Source: Pseudomonadota bacterium
GTDB taxonomy: Bacteria; Pseudomonadota; Gammaproteobacteria; DASZBR01
DNA: 46,363 bases
Assembly (NCBI GenBank): GCA_021777765.1
Contig: JAJYDF010000029.1
Coordinates: 1-46,363, forward strand
Direction of reading: 5' to 3'
Position numbers and translations under genes: made by a program. Of the stretch, positions 35,709 through 42,253 are shown one piece after another; within the stretch, counting starts at the first letter, position 1, and every line of letters starts with the position of its first letter. The notes beneath the pieces were generated by a model that made no database searches, had not been told where the DNA came from, and saw only the letters and a program-made list of their open reading frames with translations.

Positions 35709-35930
35709 AACACCATCTCCTTATTTTGTGTTATTGGACGTGACAATGTATGTCAAAAAATAATTATTATCTATGGTGTGTAAGATATGGATGAATAGGG
35801 CAATCTCTGCTTAATTGATCAAATATTAATTGCTTATTTTAAATTTTGTTCTATCATTGGTAATATTGTGCGTCTTATATGCACTGCTTAATACATCATG
35901 ATGATTACATAAATACGCAAGGAGTTTTAC

Positions 35931-36431
35931 ATGAAGCTTTCAAGGAAGGTTTTCTTACTAACCTGTATTTTAGCCTCTACTATTATTTTACCTACTGAAT
36001 CTTTTGCAGATCCCTCAGTTTCTCTTGGTGGTACAACAGCTGCTCCATTGGCTTCGGGGAGCATTGGGCTTACGAGTTTAGTTCCTGGCATTATTTATAC
36101 AGTGACATGTAGCTTAACAGTTACCGGTGCAGCATCAGGTAGTACTAATACGGTGGGATCGATAGGTCTCTATTGTTCAAGTGGTCCTGGATGTGAATTT
36201 AAAAAACCAACATTGAGTAATTTCAGCATTGTAGGCCCTAAAAATAATATAGATACTTATCAAGTTGCTATTAATAATACGGGTACGACAACCTTATTTG
36301 ATAAAGAAGTTGAAACAATTAGCCCTACCAATCTTTTGTTATTTATTAATTTAGATAATACAGCTACTTTAAATGTCGCAAATTGTACAGCAGTTCCTGT
36401 GACGACTAACAGCGCCATTAAAAATCAATAA
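35931..36431 (+). CDS. Secreted hypothetical protein, 166 residues
   Basis: A clear signal peptide (LSRK basic start, hydrophobic core to about residue 20, cleavage after SFA at 26) is followed by about 140 residues rich in Thr, Ser, Gly, Val and Asn, predicted to be beta-strands. Four cysteines (in TCSL, YCSSG, GCEF and NCTA) could form disulfides in the periplasm or outside. I do not recognise the family. A small beta-sandwich is plausible. A strong bidirectional hairpin terminator follows. Confidence 0.78.
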   Translation: MKLSRKVFLLTCILASTIILPTESFADPSVSLGGTTAAPLASGSIGLTSLVPGIIYTVTCSLTVTGAASGSTNTVGSIGLYCSSGPGCEFKKPTLSNFSIVGPKNNIDTYQVAINNTGTTTLFDKEVETISPTNLLLFINLDNTATLNVANCTAVPVTTNSAIKNQ

Positions 36432-36453
36432 TCAGACTCTTTATTATCTTCTT

Positions 36454-36486
36454 AACTAGGGCATTAGAATAATAAATGCCCTAGTT
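36454..36486. terminator. Bidirectional hairpin terminator
   Basis: AACTAGGGCATT (36454-36465) and AATGCCCTAGTT (36475-36486) form a perfect 12-bp stem with a 9-base loop, located between two convergent genes. CATCATTTTAATTT follows on the plus strand and the minus strand leaves through AAGAAGATAATAAAG, so T-tracts are imperfect. Confidence 0.75.
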
Positions 36487-36516
36487 CATCATTTTAATTT
36501 CGCAGAACCAGTCAAT

Positions 36517-36942
36517 TTAACCAAATATACGTTGAAAAAGAGATTTATTTTCTCTGCCAGTTAATGAAGTAGATTCAGTAGCAGTATTCTTTGTCAGTAA
36601 ATATTGCGGTTCAATTATTTTAGGAAACATAACTCGAACTGTAGGTATTGTGCCATTGTCATAGATTTGATGCGCTTTATTACTGAGATTGTATGAAACA
36701 CCGTTAACCATAATGGTTATTTTGTCGGCTGGAAATTCATTTTTTAAACCGACTGAAGCATATCGTGCTTTGACGCGATCAATTAATTCTTCAACAGTAA
36801 GATTTCTAGTATTTGTATTGGGTTCAATTGATATGCCTAAACTAGGTATGCCATTAGGTGCATTGATTATTCCGATGCTGGTGGGATAAGTTGGTATGAC
36901 AGCTTTATTTTCTTCAATTCCTTCGTAACCTGATTTTCTCAT
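36517..36942 (-). CDS. Hypothetical protein, 141 residues
   Basis: I do not recognise this protein. It has no signal peptide or membrane helix. The N-terminal 45 residues are Pro/Asn/Ile-rich and probably extended. The central part (about 48-112) reads as a small alpha/beta fold: a helix LTVEELIDRVKARYASVG, a strand DKITIMVNGVSYNL, then TIPTVRVMFPKI. The last 25 residues are polar and basic. A GTGAGG ribosome site precedes the ATG. It converges on the secreted-protein gene across a shared terminator. Confidence 0.68.
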   Translation of the reverse strand: MRKSGYEGIEENKAVIPTYPTSIGIINAPNGIPSLGISIEPNTNTRNLTVEELIDRVKARYASVGLKNEFPADKITIMVNGVSYNLSNKAHQIYDNGTIPTVRVMFPKIIEPQYLLTKNTATESTSLTGRENKSLFQRIFG

Positions 36943-37056
36943 AACAGCCTCACTTTTATTAATAGGTTGAATTGATAATTTATTGTGTTGGAATAGACTA
37001 TTATAGTCAGAATTAATTAGCTAGGGATACAAACTCAGTTTAATTACACCCAGATC

Positions 37057-37195
37057 ATAGACATTTAACAAGTAGCCACAGAAGTTTGAAGCGAAATAGG
37101 CAGTTATTTATTGCAGGACCGTAGATTACATGGACGTAATCTTCGATCGCAGGACGCGGCTTCGTCAGGCAATACATAACTGCCTATTTCGCGTA
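37057..37195. repeat. Long palindromic element, copy 2 (family B, inverted)
   Basis: Arms GCGAAATAGGCAG... at 37091-37114 and 37169-37192 (24 bp, one mismatch) enclose a loop containing the inner palindrome AGATTACATGGACGTAATCT. The conserved tail, AGACATTTAACAAGTAGCCAC, is on the left here, so the element is inverted relative to copies 1 and 3. The rest of the 277-base gap (36943-37219) holds nothing I can name except possible promoters. Confidence 0.9.
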
Positions 37196-37219
37196 ATTCT
37201 GCAGACTAATAGGATAGGG

Positions 37220-37966
37220 TTAAGACTCAGATGACCCCTCATCATTCTGCTTATATTCTAATAATTTATTAAACATCTGATGAGATAACTCTAACTCTGA
37301 TTTACAATTTTCTAATTTACTGGTTAATTGTTCGTTCTCACTGGTTAGCGCGTTCAATTGTAATTGCAATAATGAAATTTGATCTTCCAAATGCTTTTTA
37401 TCTTCCGTGATGTGATCACTACTTTTATGCAACTGCGCTGTTAATTCAGCAATTTTATGTTCTTGCGCCGTAATTGAGACCAATGCCTCAGATAATTTTT
37501 CTACCGAATCTGACAACGTATTTTTTAAGGCATCTTTACCTAAGCGCTCTGTCATTTGTGTAAAACTGGTAGACGGTTCGTTTGCTGAGCTTGTCTTTTG
37601 TTCTATGCTTGTAACAACTGCTTTAGAACGGTTTGTAAACAGTGCAGTGATAAATATCATTAGTAGACTGCTTAGCATTACCGGTAATATCCATATTGAC
37701 CAAGCATATATTAATTGCGACCAACCTGTTTTAGCATAAATATAAGGTACGCCTAATTGATCAAGCCGTCCGATGAATTGGTGTGTTAAAAGATCAGATA
37801 ATGAAGCAACGATAATAATTAAGGTAATAATGTATATAGAGAGTAGCATCGCAATAAAGGTATAGCGCTTATTTTTACTATATAAGTAAGTTAAGCCACA
37901 AACGATAGCAATACTAATGAGTATCACTAACCAAATAACAAATGATTGCAGATCTAAATTAAACAT
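37220..37966 (-). CDS. Hypothetical membrane protein with C-terminal coiled coil
   Basis: The 248-residue protein has three membrane helices (about 8-29, 36-57, 88-111), a Ser/Thr-rich linker, and a long helix (about 140-240) with heptad-like leucines (HLEDQISLLQLQLNALTSE, QLTSKLENCKSELE), a probable cytoplasmic coiled coil. The family is not recognised. It is 25 bases downstream of rsfS and likely part of the lptE-holA-nadD-rsfS transcript. Confidence 0.75.
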   Translation of the reverse strand: MFNLDLQSFVIWLVILISIAIVCGLTYLYSKNKRYTFIAMLLSIYIITLIIIVASLSDLLTHQFIGRLDQLGVPYIYAKTGWSQLIYAWSIWILPVMLSSLLMIFITALFTNRSKAVVTSIEQKTSSANEPSTSFTQMTERLGKDALKNTLSDSVEKLSEALVSITAQEHKIAELTAQLHKSSDHITEDKKHLEDQISLLQLQLNALTSENEQLTSKLENCKSELELSHQMFNKLLEYKQNDEGSSES

Positions 37967-37991
37967 TTAATTTCTTTCCTTGGGGTTTCAT

Positions 37992-38327
37992 TTATTTCGT
38001 TTTCACCCGATGCCATAATTTTTCCAAATGATAAAATTCACGTACGCGGGGTAACATGATATGGATTATCACTTCACCTAAATCTACCAGAATCCATTCT
38101 CCATCTTTTTCGCCTTCGCATCCTATTGGTTTAATACCTTCACTTTTAACAACATGTATCACATGTTCTGCCACAGATTTTACGTGTCGCGAAGAAGTGC
38201 CGCTACACACAATCATAAAATCGGTAATCGTTGTTAATTTTTTGACATTAATAACACTAATGTCTGTTGCTTTCATATCTTTCAGTGCAGTCACTACAAT
38301 GTCGCGTATATCTGTTGCTGATAACAT
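37992..38327 (-). CDS. rsfS: Ribosomal silencing factor RsfS
   Basis: RsfS binds ribosomal protein uL14 and blocks subunit joining when nutrients are short. ATG 38327 gives 111 residues with ITDFMIVCSGTSSRHVKSVAEHV and GEWILVDLGEVIIHIM, as in the family. An open frame continues to ATG 38369, inside nadD, adding MKNSIPPNKEKIEI; this is possible but has no family counterpart. It follows nadD, as in many bacteria. Confidence 0.93.
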   Translation of the reverse strand: MLSATDIRDIVVTALKDMKATDISVINVKKLTTITDFMIVCSGTSSRHVKSVAEHVIHVVKSEGIKPIGCEGEKDGEWILVDLGEVIIHIMLPRVREFYHLEKLWHRVKTK

Positions 38328-38343
38328 AATTTCTATTTTTTCC

Positions 38344-39000
38344 TTATTCGGTGGTATAGAGTTCTTCATTAATTATATATTCCAAAACACTGTCTGGTAC
38401 TAAATATTTTATCGATAAATTGTCTTCACATTTTCTACGAATGTCTGTGGCTGAGATAGATAATAGTGGAATAGGGCAGATAAATATTTTCCCACCAGGT
38501 GTTTTACACAATTCATTCTGATCATCAACCAAATGCTTTTTAAGTAATTCTGCTAATACCGTTTTTTGAGGCAGCTCATAATGAGGTCTAGAAACGATAA
38601 TAATATGTGCTAAAGGCAATAATTCTTGCCAGCGGTGCCATTGATCAAAATCGCTAAAAGCATCAATACCCATAATTAAAGCGAGTGGTTTATCGCCTAA
38701 TTCATTGCGTATCTCTTGTAAAGAATCATAAGTATAAGAGACCTTTGCGCGTTTTAATTCTCTTTCATCAATATTAACGCGATTAATACCTAGTAATGCC
38801 AGTCCTAACATGTTGAGTCTATGATCCGCTGGTACTTTTGTTTCTGGTTTTAAAGCGGGAGTAAGACAAGGTAATATTTTAATTTCTGAAAATGGCATTT
38901 TTTCTAATAATTCGATAATGAGTCGGCAATGACCATTGTGTATGGGATCAAATGATCCGCCATAAATTCCAATTATTTGTTGATGATTTGATTCTTTCAT
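38344..39000 (-). CDS. nadD: Nicotinate-nucleotide adenylyltransferase NadD
   Basis: NadD makes deamido-NAD+ from NaMN and ATP, the step before NadE, which is also in this window. ATG 39000 gives 218 residues with the nucleotidyltransferase motif IYGGSFDPIHNGH (12-24) and LLSISATDIRRKC near the C-terminus. The frame runs on to 39120, but residues there (FGTFSRKREKEK) come from a REP-like palindrome. GAGTGGA lies just upstream of ATG 39000. Confidence 0.95.
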   Translation of the reverse strand: MKESNHQQIIGIYGGSFDPIHNGHCRLIIELLEKMPFSEIKILPCLTPALKPETKVPADHRLNMLGLALLGINRVNIDERELKRAKVSYTYDSLQEIRNELGDKPLALIMGIDAFSDFDQWHRWQELLPLAHIIIVSRPHYELPQKTVLAELLKKHLVDDQNELCKTPGGKIFICPIPLLSISATDIRRKCEDNLSIKYLVPDSVLEYIINEELYTTE

Positions 39001-39023
39001 AATTCCACTCAAAATATTTTTTT

Positions 39024-39140
39024 CCTTCTCCCGCTTGCGGGAAAAGGTGCCAAAGGCGGATGAGGGTGTGTTTATTAAATGTGAAGATCCTTTTCCTATC
39101 CTCTCATCCGCCTTTTGCACTTTCTCCCATTCGATAAGAA
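39024..39140. repeat. REP-like doublet between holA and nadD (family A)
   Basis: A full copy (39024-39070: CCTTCTCCCGC.TTGC.GGGAAAAGG plus GTGCCAAAGGCGGATGAGGG) faces a degenerate inverted copy (about 39095-39140: CTCATCCGCCTTTTGCACTT plus TCTCCCATTCG). The pair occupies most of the 159-base gap. Confidence 0.85.
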
Positions 39141-39159
39141 AAAAAGCTGTATTTTTTTA

Positions 39160-40188
39160 TTAATTTTCTATTCCTAACAAAACATGTTTCCCACATATCG
39201 CTAAAACCAACCGTTGTAATTCATCCCACACATTACCCATTTGCATCCCTTTAATGACTCTATCAACCTGTGCCGATTGTTGTAATAAAAATAACCATTG
39301 TTGATAGTTATGTCGTTTCAATGCTTGCTGCGTGATCGCTTTACGTTGTTCGCGTACTCTGGCCTCTACAAAACATTGCATTAAAGTCATGCCTTGCGAT
39401 ATTTTATAAGCCATAGTAGCAAGGACCCGTATTTCCCGCGTAATTCCCCACAAAACTAACACGGCCTCATTGCCATCCTGTTGCAAAAATTGCAATATTT
39501 GTAAACAACGATCGCTATTCCCGATTAATAAATTATCCGTTAATTCAAATAAATTAAATCGATTATTACCAGAAATGGCTGCAGCAATTTGTTGTTCGTT
39601 GATTTTATTTTGACCATATAATAATTGTAATTTTTCAATTTCTTGTACGGCGGCTAATAAATTACCTTGCACATGATTTTGCAAAAATTGTATGGCATTG
39701 TTATCCATTTGCAATCCCGCTTGTTGAATACGTTGTCGTAACCATGCCGGTAATTGTTGATCATTAATAGGCCAGATTTGAATAATAGCACCTACTTTAT
39801 CAATGGCTTTAAACCAAGCGGTATTTTGTTGTTGAGACGTTAATTTAGCGGTGATGATCAATAAAAGGGTATCTGTTGCAGGTTGTGCAGCATATTGTTG
39901 TAATGTTTTTCCGCCACCGTCACCGAATTTTGCTTGCGGTACGCGGCATTCGATGATGCGTTTATGACTAAATAAGGAAAGGTTTTGTGTTTCGCGGCTG
40001 AGTTGTTGCCATGCTTCTGTGTTAGTCGCTTCAATTAATGTTTTGTCATTAAATCCTGTATTTTGTGCCGTTTTTATTAATGTGGTTACTGTTTCTTGCA
40101 CTAACAATATTTCATCACCGCTAATTAAATAAATGGGCAATAACGGTTTTTTAAGATGCTGTGCTAATTGATCAAGTCGTAATTTCAT
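39160..40188 (-). CDS. holA: DNA polymerase III subunit delta
   Basis: HolA is the clamp-loader subunit that opens the beta clamp. The 342-residue protein shows the family pattern: YLISGDEILLVQETVTTLI near the start, the central VGAIIQIWPINDQQLPAWLRQR region, QNHVQGNLLAAVQEIEKL, and the C-terminal collar domain with ALKRHNYQQWLFLLQQ. It lies 9 bases after lptE, an arrangement shared with E. coli (leuS-lptE-holA-nadD), although leuS is absent here. Confidence 0.94.
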   Translation of the reverse strand: MKLRLDQLAQHLKKPLLPIYLISGDEILLVQETVTTLIKTAQNTGFNDKTLIEATNTEAWQQLSRETQNLSLFSHKRIIECRVPQAKFGDGGGKTLQQYAAQPATDTLLLIITAKLTSQQQNTAWFKAIDKVGAIIQIWPINDQQLPAWLRQRIQQAGLQMDNNAIQFLQNHVQGNLLAAVQEIEKLQLLYGQNKINEQQIAAAISGNNRFNLFELTDNLLIGNSDRCLQILQFLQQDGNEAVLVLWGITREIRVLATMAYKISQGMTLMQCFVEARVREQRKAITQQALKRHNYQQWLFLLQQSAQVDRVIKGMQMGNVWDELQRLVLAICGKHVLLGIEN

Positions 40189-40197
40189 ATCATTTTG

Positions 40198-40734
40198 CTA
40201 TGAATCTGAGACATCTAAGGCATAAAGTGCTTTAGGTGCTGTGACTTGATCGATAATTTGTCGCGCAATTTCGGCGCGCATATCATGCTGCAGAATATTT
40301 AAATTATTAGTCACACTGAGTAATTGGTTGGTATTTTGGGAATAGGAACGCATTGCATGAACCGTGCGTGGTCCTAACAAGGTTTTATTATCAGCATCGG
40401 TCACTTTGAATTGCACGGTATAAATCACTGTAGAAACTGAAATTTGGCTATTAGATGCAATGCTAGTGATATATTGCGTTTGGTTTTCGCTGATGATAAC
40501 AATATTCAGTTGTGCGTTATCAGGCGTTGGCAATACTTTTGCGCCTATTTCATAAAGCCCTTGACGGAGTTGCAGTGCTAAATCGTTATAGCTGTCATTA
40601 CTTTGGATATAAACTGTTTGATATGCAGGCGGCAATGCGACAGGGCCGCGCAAATGAAATCCGCAGCCAGCAAGAAAACTCATCGTAAAAAATAGCGTAA
40701 CAATTGAGATGTAATATTGAATGTTTTTTCGCAT
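40198..40734 (-). CDS. lptE: LPS-assembly lipoprotein LptE
   Basis: LptE plugs the LptD barrel and helps deliver LPS to the outer leaflet. The 178-residue protein has a lipoprotein signal ending LAGC (Cys24), followed by GFHLRG, the hallmark of the family, and the beta/alpha core with YSQNTNQLL and the helix HDMRAEIARQIIDQV. First gene of the lptE-holA-nadD-rsfS run. Confidence 0.94.
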   Translation of the reverse strand: MRKNIQYYISIVTLFFTMSFLAGCGFHLRGPVALPPAYQTVYIQSNDSYNDLALQLRQGLYEIGAKVLPTPDNAQLNIVIISENQTQYITSIASNSQISVSTVIYTVQFKVTDADNKTLLGPRTVHAMRSYSQNTNQLLSVTNNLNILQHDMRAEIARQIIDQVTAPKALYALDVSDS

Positions 40735-40823
40735 TAATCGTTCACTTACATGTCCTTAAAAGGTACAAGAGTATATACCAGTTCTATTTGCAGATGCGAT
40801 TGTTTTTTCCTTCTCTTTTGTTT

Positions 40824-40868
40824 CCTTCTCCCGCTTGCGGGAGAAGGTGCCGAAGGCGAATGAGGGTG
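40824..40868. repeat. REP-like element, full length (family A)
   Basis: CCTTCTCCCGC.TTGC.GGGAGAAGG followed by TGCCGAAGGCGAATGAGGG: the best-preserved full copy in the window. A partial CCTTCTCTTTTG lies just before it. Confidence 0.88.
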
Positions 40869-40902
40869 TTTTATAAGATTTTTTATCATTCTATTAATCC
40901 GC

Positions 40903-41048
40903 AGTGAAACGCGAAATAGGCAGTTATTTATTGCCGGACGAAGCTGCATCCCTGCGATCGAAGATTACGTCCATGTAATCTACGGTCCTGCAATAAATAA
41001 CTGCCTATTTCGCGTTAAAACTTCAGTGGCTACTTGTTAAATGTCTAC
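40903..41048. repeat. Long palindromic element, copy 3 (family B)
   Basis: Perfect 24-bp arms (40911-40934 and 40990-41013) surround a loop with CCCTGCGATCGAAGATTACG and the inner palindrome AGATTAC.GTCCAT.GTAATCT. The tail AACTTCAGTGGCTACTTGTT extends to about 41048. Confidence 0.92.
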
Positions 41049-41067
41049 GATTTGTATGAATAAAAAT

Positions 41068-41160
41068 GTAGCCTGGGTGCAGCCAAATGAAATAATAATT
41101 AATATATACAAACTTCAATTATATCGAATGTTATATTTAAAACTAAGGGCGAAACCCGGG
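41068..41160. repeat. Family C element, copy 1 (GTAGCCTGGGT ... ACCCGGG)
   Basis: GTAGCCTGGGTGCAGCCAAA starts and GCGAAACCCGGG ends a 93-bp unit with an unconserved AT-rich centre. The same ends, with a similar spacing, occur at 46261-46352. The ends can pair imperfectly (CTGGGT with ACCCGG). Confidence 0.75.
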
Positions 41161-41224
41161 ATAATACTAACTTTCTTAGTCTATATTTAACTCATTGCTA
41201 TTTTGTTTATATGGAGCTTTCATC

Positions 41225-41707
41225 ATGTGCGATATCAAATACTATTCCAACAATCAACCACCACTGTTAATTCAAGAAATTATTACTGGCAAAATATCCA
41301 CATATGGTTATATCGCTAATAGAAAAGGCCGAGTTATACGGCGCTTTACAGCAGATATGCTAGGTGAATGGCAAGAAAACAAAGGAAATTTAAAAGAATA
41401 TTTCGTTTATGATAATGGCGCCAAATTAAATCGCGAATGGCAATTTCAGTTAATCGATGAACATCATTTTACGGCAACTGCTCCTGATGTTATTGGTGTC
41501 GCAAAAGGCGAGCAATACGGCAATACCATACATATGCGCTATCAAATTAAATTATCTATAGGTAGCGAATCTCAAACTATTTATTTTGATGATTGGCAAT
41601 ATCGCATCAACGAAAAAATGGTTTTAAATAAAATTACCATGAAAAAATGGGGCATCAAAGTCGGTGAAATTTTTCTTGCATTAGAAAAATCATTAATCAA
41701 CTCGTAG
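41225..41707 (+). CDS. DUF3833-family protein
   Basis: ATG 41225 (GGAG nine bases upstream) gives 160 residues; TTG 41195 would add ten unlikely residues. The sequence follows the DUF3833 pattern: TGKISTYGYIANRKGRVIRR, then FTADMLGEWQ, LKEYFVYDNG, LNREWQF, APDVIGVAKGEQYGN, YFDDWQYRIN and VLNKITMKKWGIKVGEI. The family is a lipocalin-like beta-barrel of unknown function, often a lipoprotein in other bacteria; no lipobox or clear signal is seen here. It overlaps the convergent NTF2-like gene by 11 bases. Confidence 0.88.
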   Translation: MCDIKYYSNNQPPLLIQEIITGKISTYGYIANRKGRVIRRFTADMLGEWQENKGNLKEYFVYDNGAKLNREWQFQLIDEHHFTATAPDVIGVAKGEQYGNTIHMRYQIKLSIGSESQTIYFDDWQYRINEKMVLNKITMKKWGIKVGEIFLALEKSLINS

Positions 41708-42068
41708 TAAAACATTTATTTTTAATTAACCATTGATTTTCAATTTTTAATAAAGTGATGTAATCGGTAAATCGAATGCCATTAATAACTACGGTAGCGA
41801 TAATGATAGCGACGTCTTCTGTGCGGTCTATAAATAATATATTTTTGTCATAGGGGTCATTATTTGCTGCCGCACTGGGTTTGCTACATACTCTACTACT
41901 AAATTCACTGACTGACCAATCATAGAATTCAGCATTAATAGTTCCTGAAATGCGTGCATTGGGATGAAATATTTGTTTAAGTTGATCGCTATCACCATGA
42001 TATGTCGCTTGGAAATATTGCGTAATGATTTGTGTGATGATTTGATTATCTAATGTATTGACGACCAT
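41697..42068 (-). CDS. NTF2-like (putative lumazine-binding type) protein
   Basis: The 123-residue protein has the NTF2/SnoaL cone fold pattern: an opening helix ITQIITQYFQATYHGDSDQL, KQIFHPNARISG, and later strands VAIIIATVVING and DYITLLKIENQWLIKNKCF. This resembles the Lumazine_bd_2 subgroup. The ligand is not predictable. It converges on the DUF3833 gene with an 11-base overlap. Confidence 0.82.
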   Translation of the reverse strand: MVVNTLDNQIITQIITQYFQATYHGDSDQLKQIFHPNARISGTINAEFYDWSVSEFSSRVCSKPSAAANNDPYDKNILFIDRTEDVAIIIATVVINGIRFTDYITLLKIENQWLIKNKCFTTS

Positions 42069-42172
42069 AATTTTGTACCTGCTTCATTTAATTGCATACT
42101 AAGGAGGCACAAATTGTAATCTTGTCGCTATGATATAAGAATACGTAAAAAATACGGATAGCTATAAATACT

Positions 42173-42192
42173 CTTAATACTACCTTAATATT
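42173..42192 (+). promoter_or_regulatory. Tandem PmrA-box-like site
   Basis: CTTAATACT-AC-CTTAATATT matches the tandem consensus cTTAATatT-N2-cTTAATatT that I recall for PmrA binding upstream of Dot/Icm effector genes in Legionella and Coxiella: both TTAAT cores and the two-base spacer fit, with one changed position in the first half. It overlaps the expected -35 region of the TATAAT at 42200 and lies 62 bases before the ATG of the 733-residue gene. Identification is by eye; binding is inferred. Confidence 0.7.
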
Positions 42193-42199
42193 ATTATTA

Positions 42200-42205
42200 T
42201 ATAAT
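42200..42205 (+). promoter_or_regulatory. TATAAT -10 element downstream of the PmrA-like box
   Basis: A perfect TATAAT starts 8 bases after the tandem box, so PmrA bound there would contact polymerase at the -35 position. It is 48 bases upstream of the ATG at 42254. Confidence 0.55.
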
Positions 42206-42253
42206 ATAAAGAGTTATTACCTTCGGAATAAACAAAGAGAGCATTTTTAGCAT

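Larger units (their letters stand above)
40735..41224. other. Repeat-rich intergenic region upstream of lptE and the DUF3833 gene
   Basis: The 490 bases between divergent genes hold three different repeat elements in series: a full REP-like copy (40824-40868), long palindromic element copy 3 (about 40903-41048) and a family C element (41068-41160). No gene is supported; short frames here are translations of the repeats. Confidence 0.8.

Noticed and set aside
35800..35840. PmrA-type box upstream of the secreted-protein gene
   Set aside because: CTTAATTG is followed by an ATATTAAT in the wrong arrangement and spacing; only the site at 42173 fits the tandem pattern.
39001..39120. 40-residue NadD extension
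   Set aside because: It contains the palindrome-derived FGTFSRKREKEK and precedes a good start at 39000.
40704..40949. Frames of 67 codons on both strands upstream of lptE
   Set aside because: They are translations of the REP-like and long palindromic repeats.
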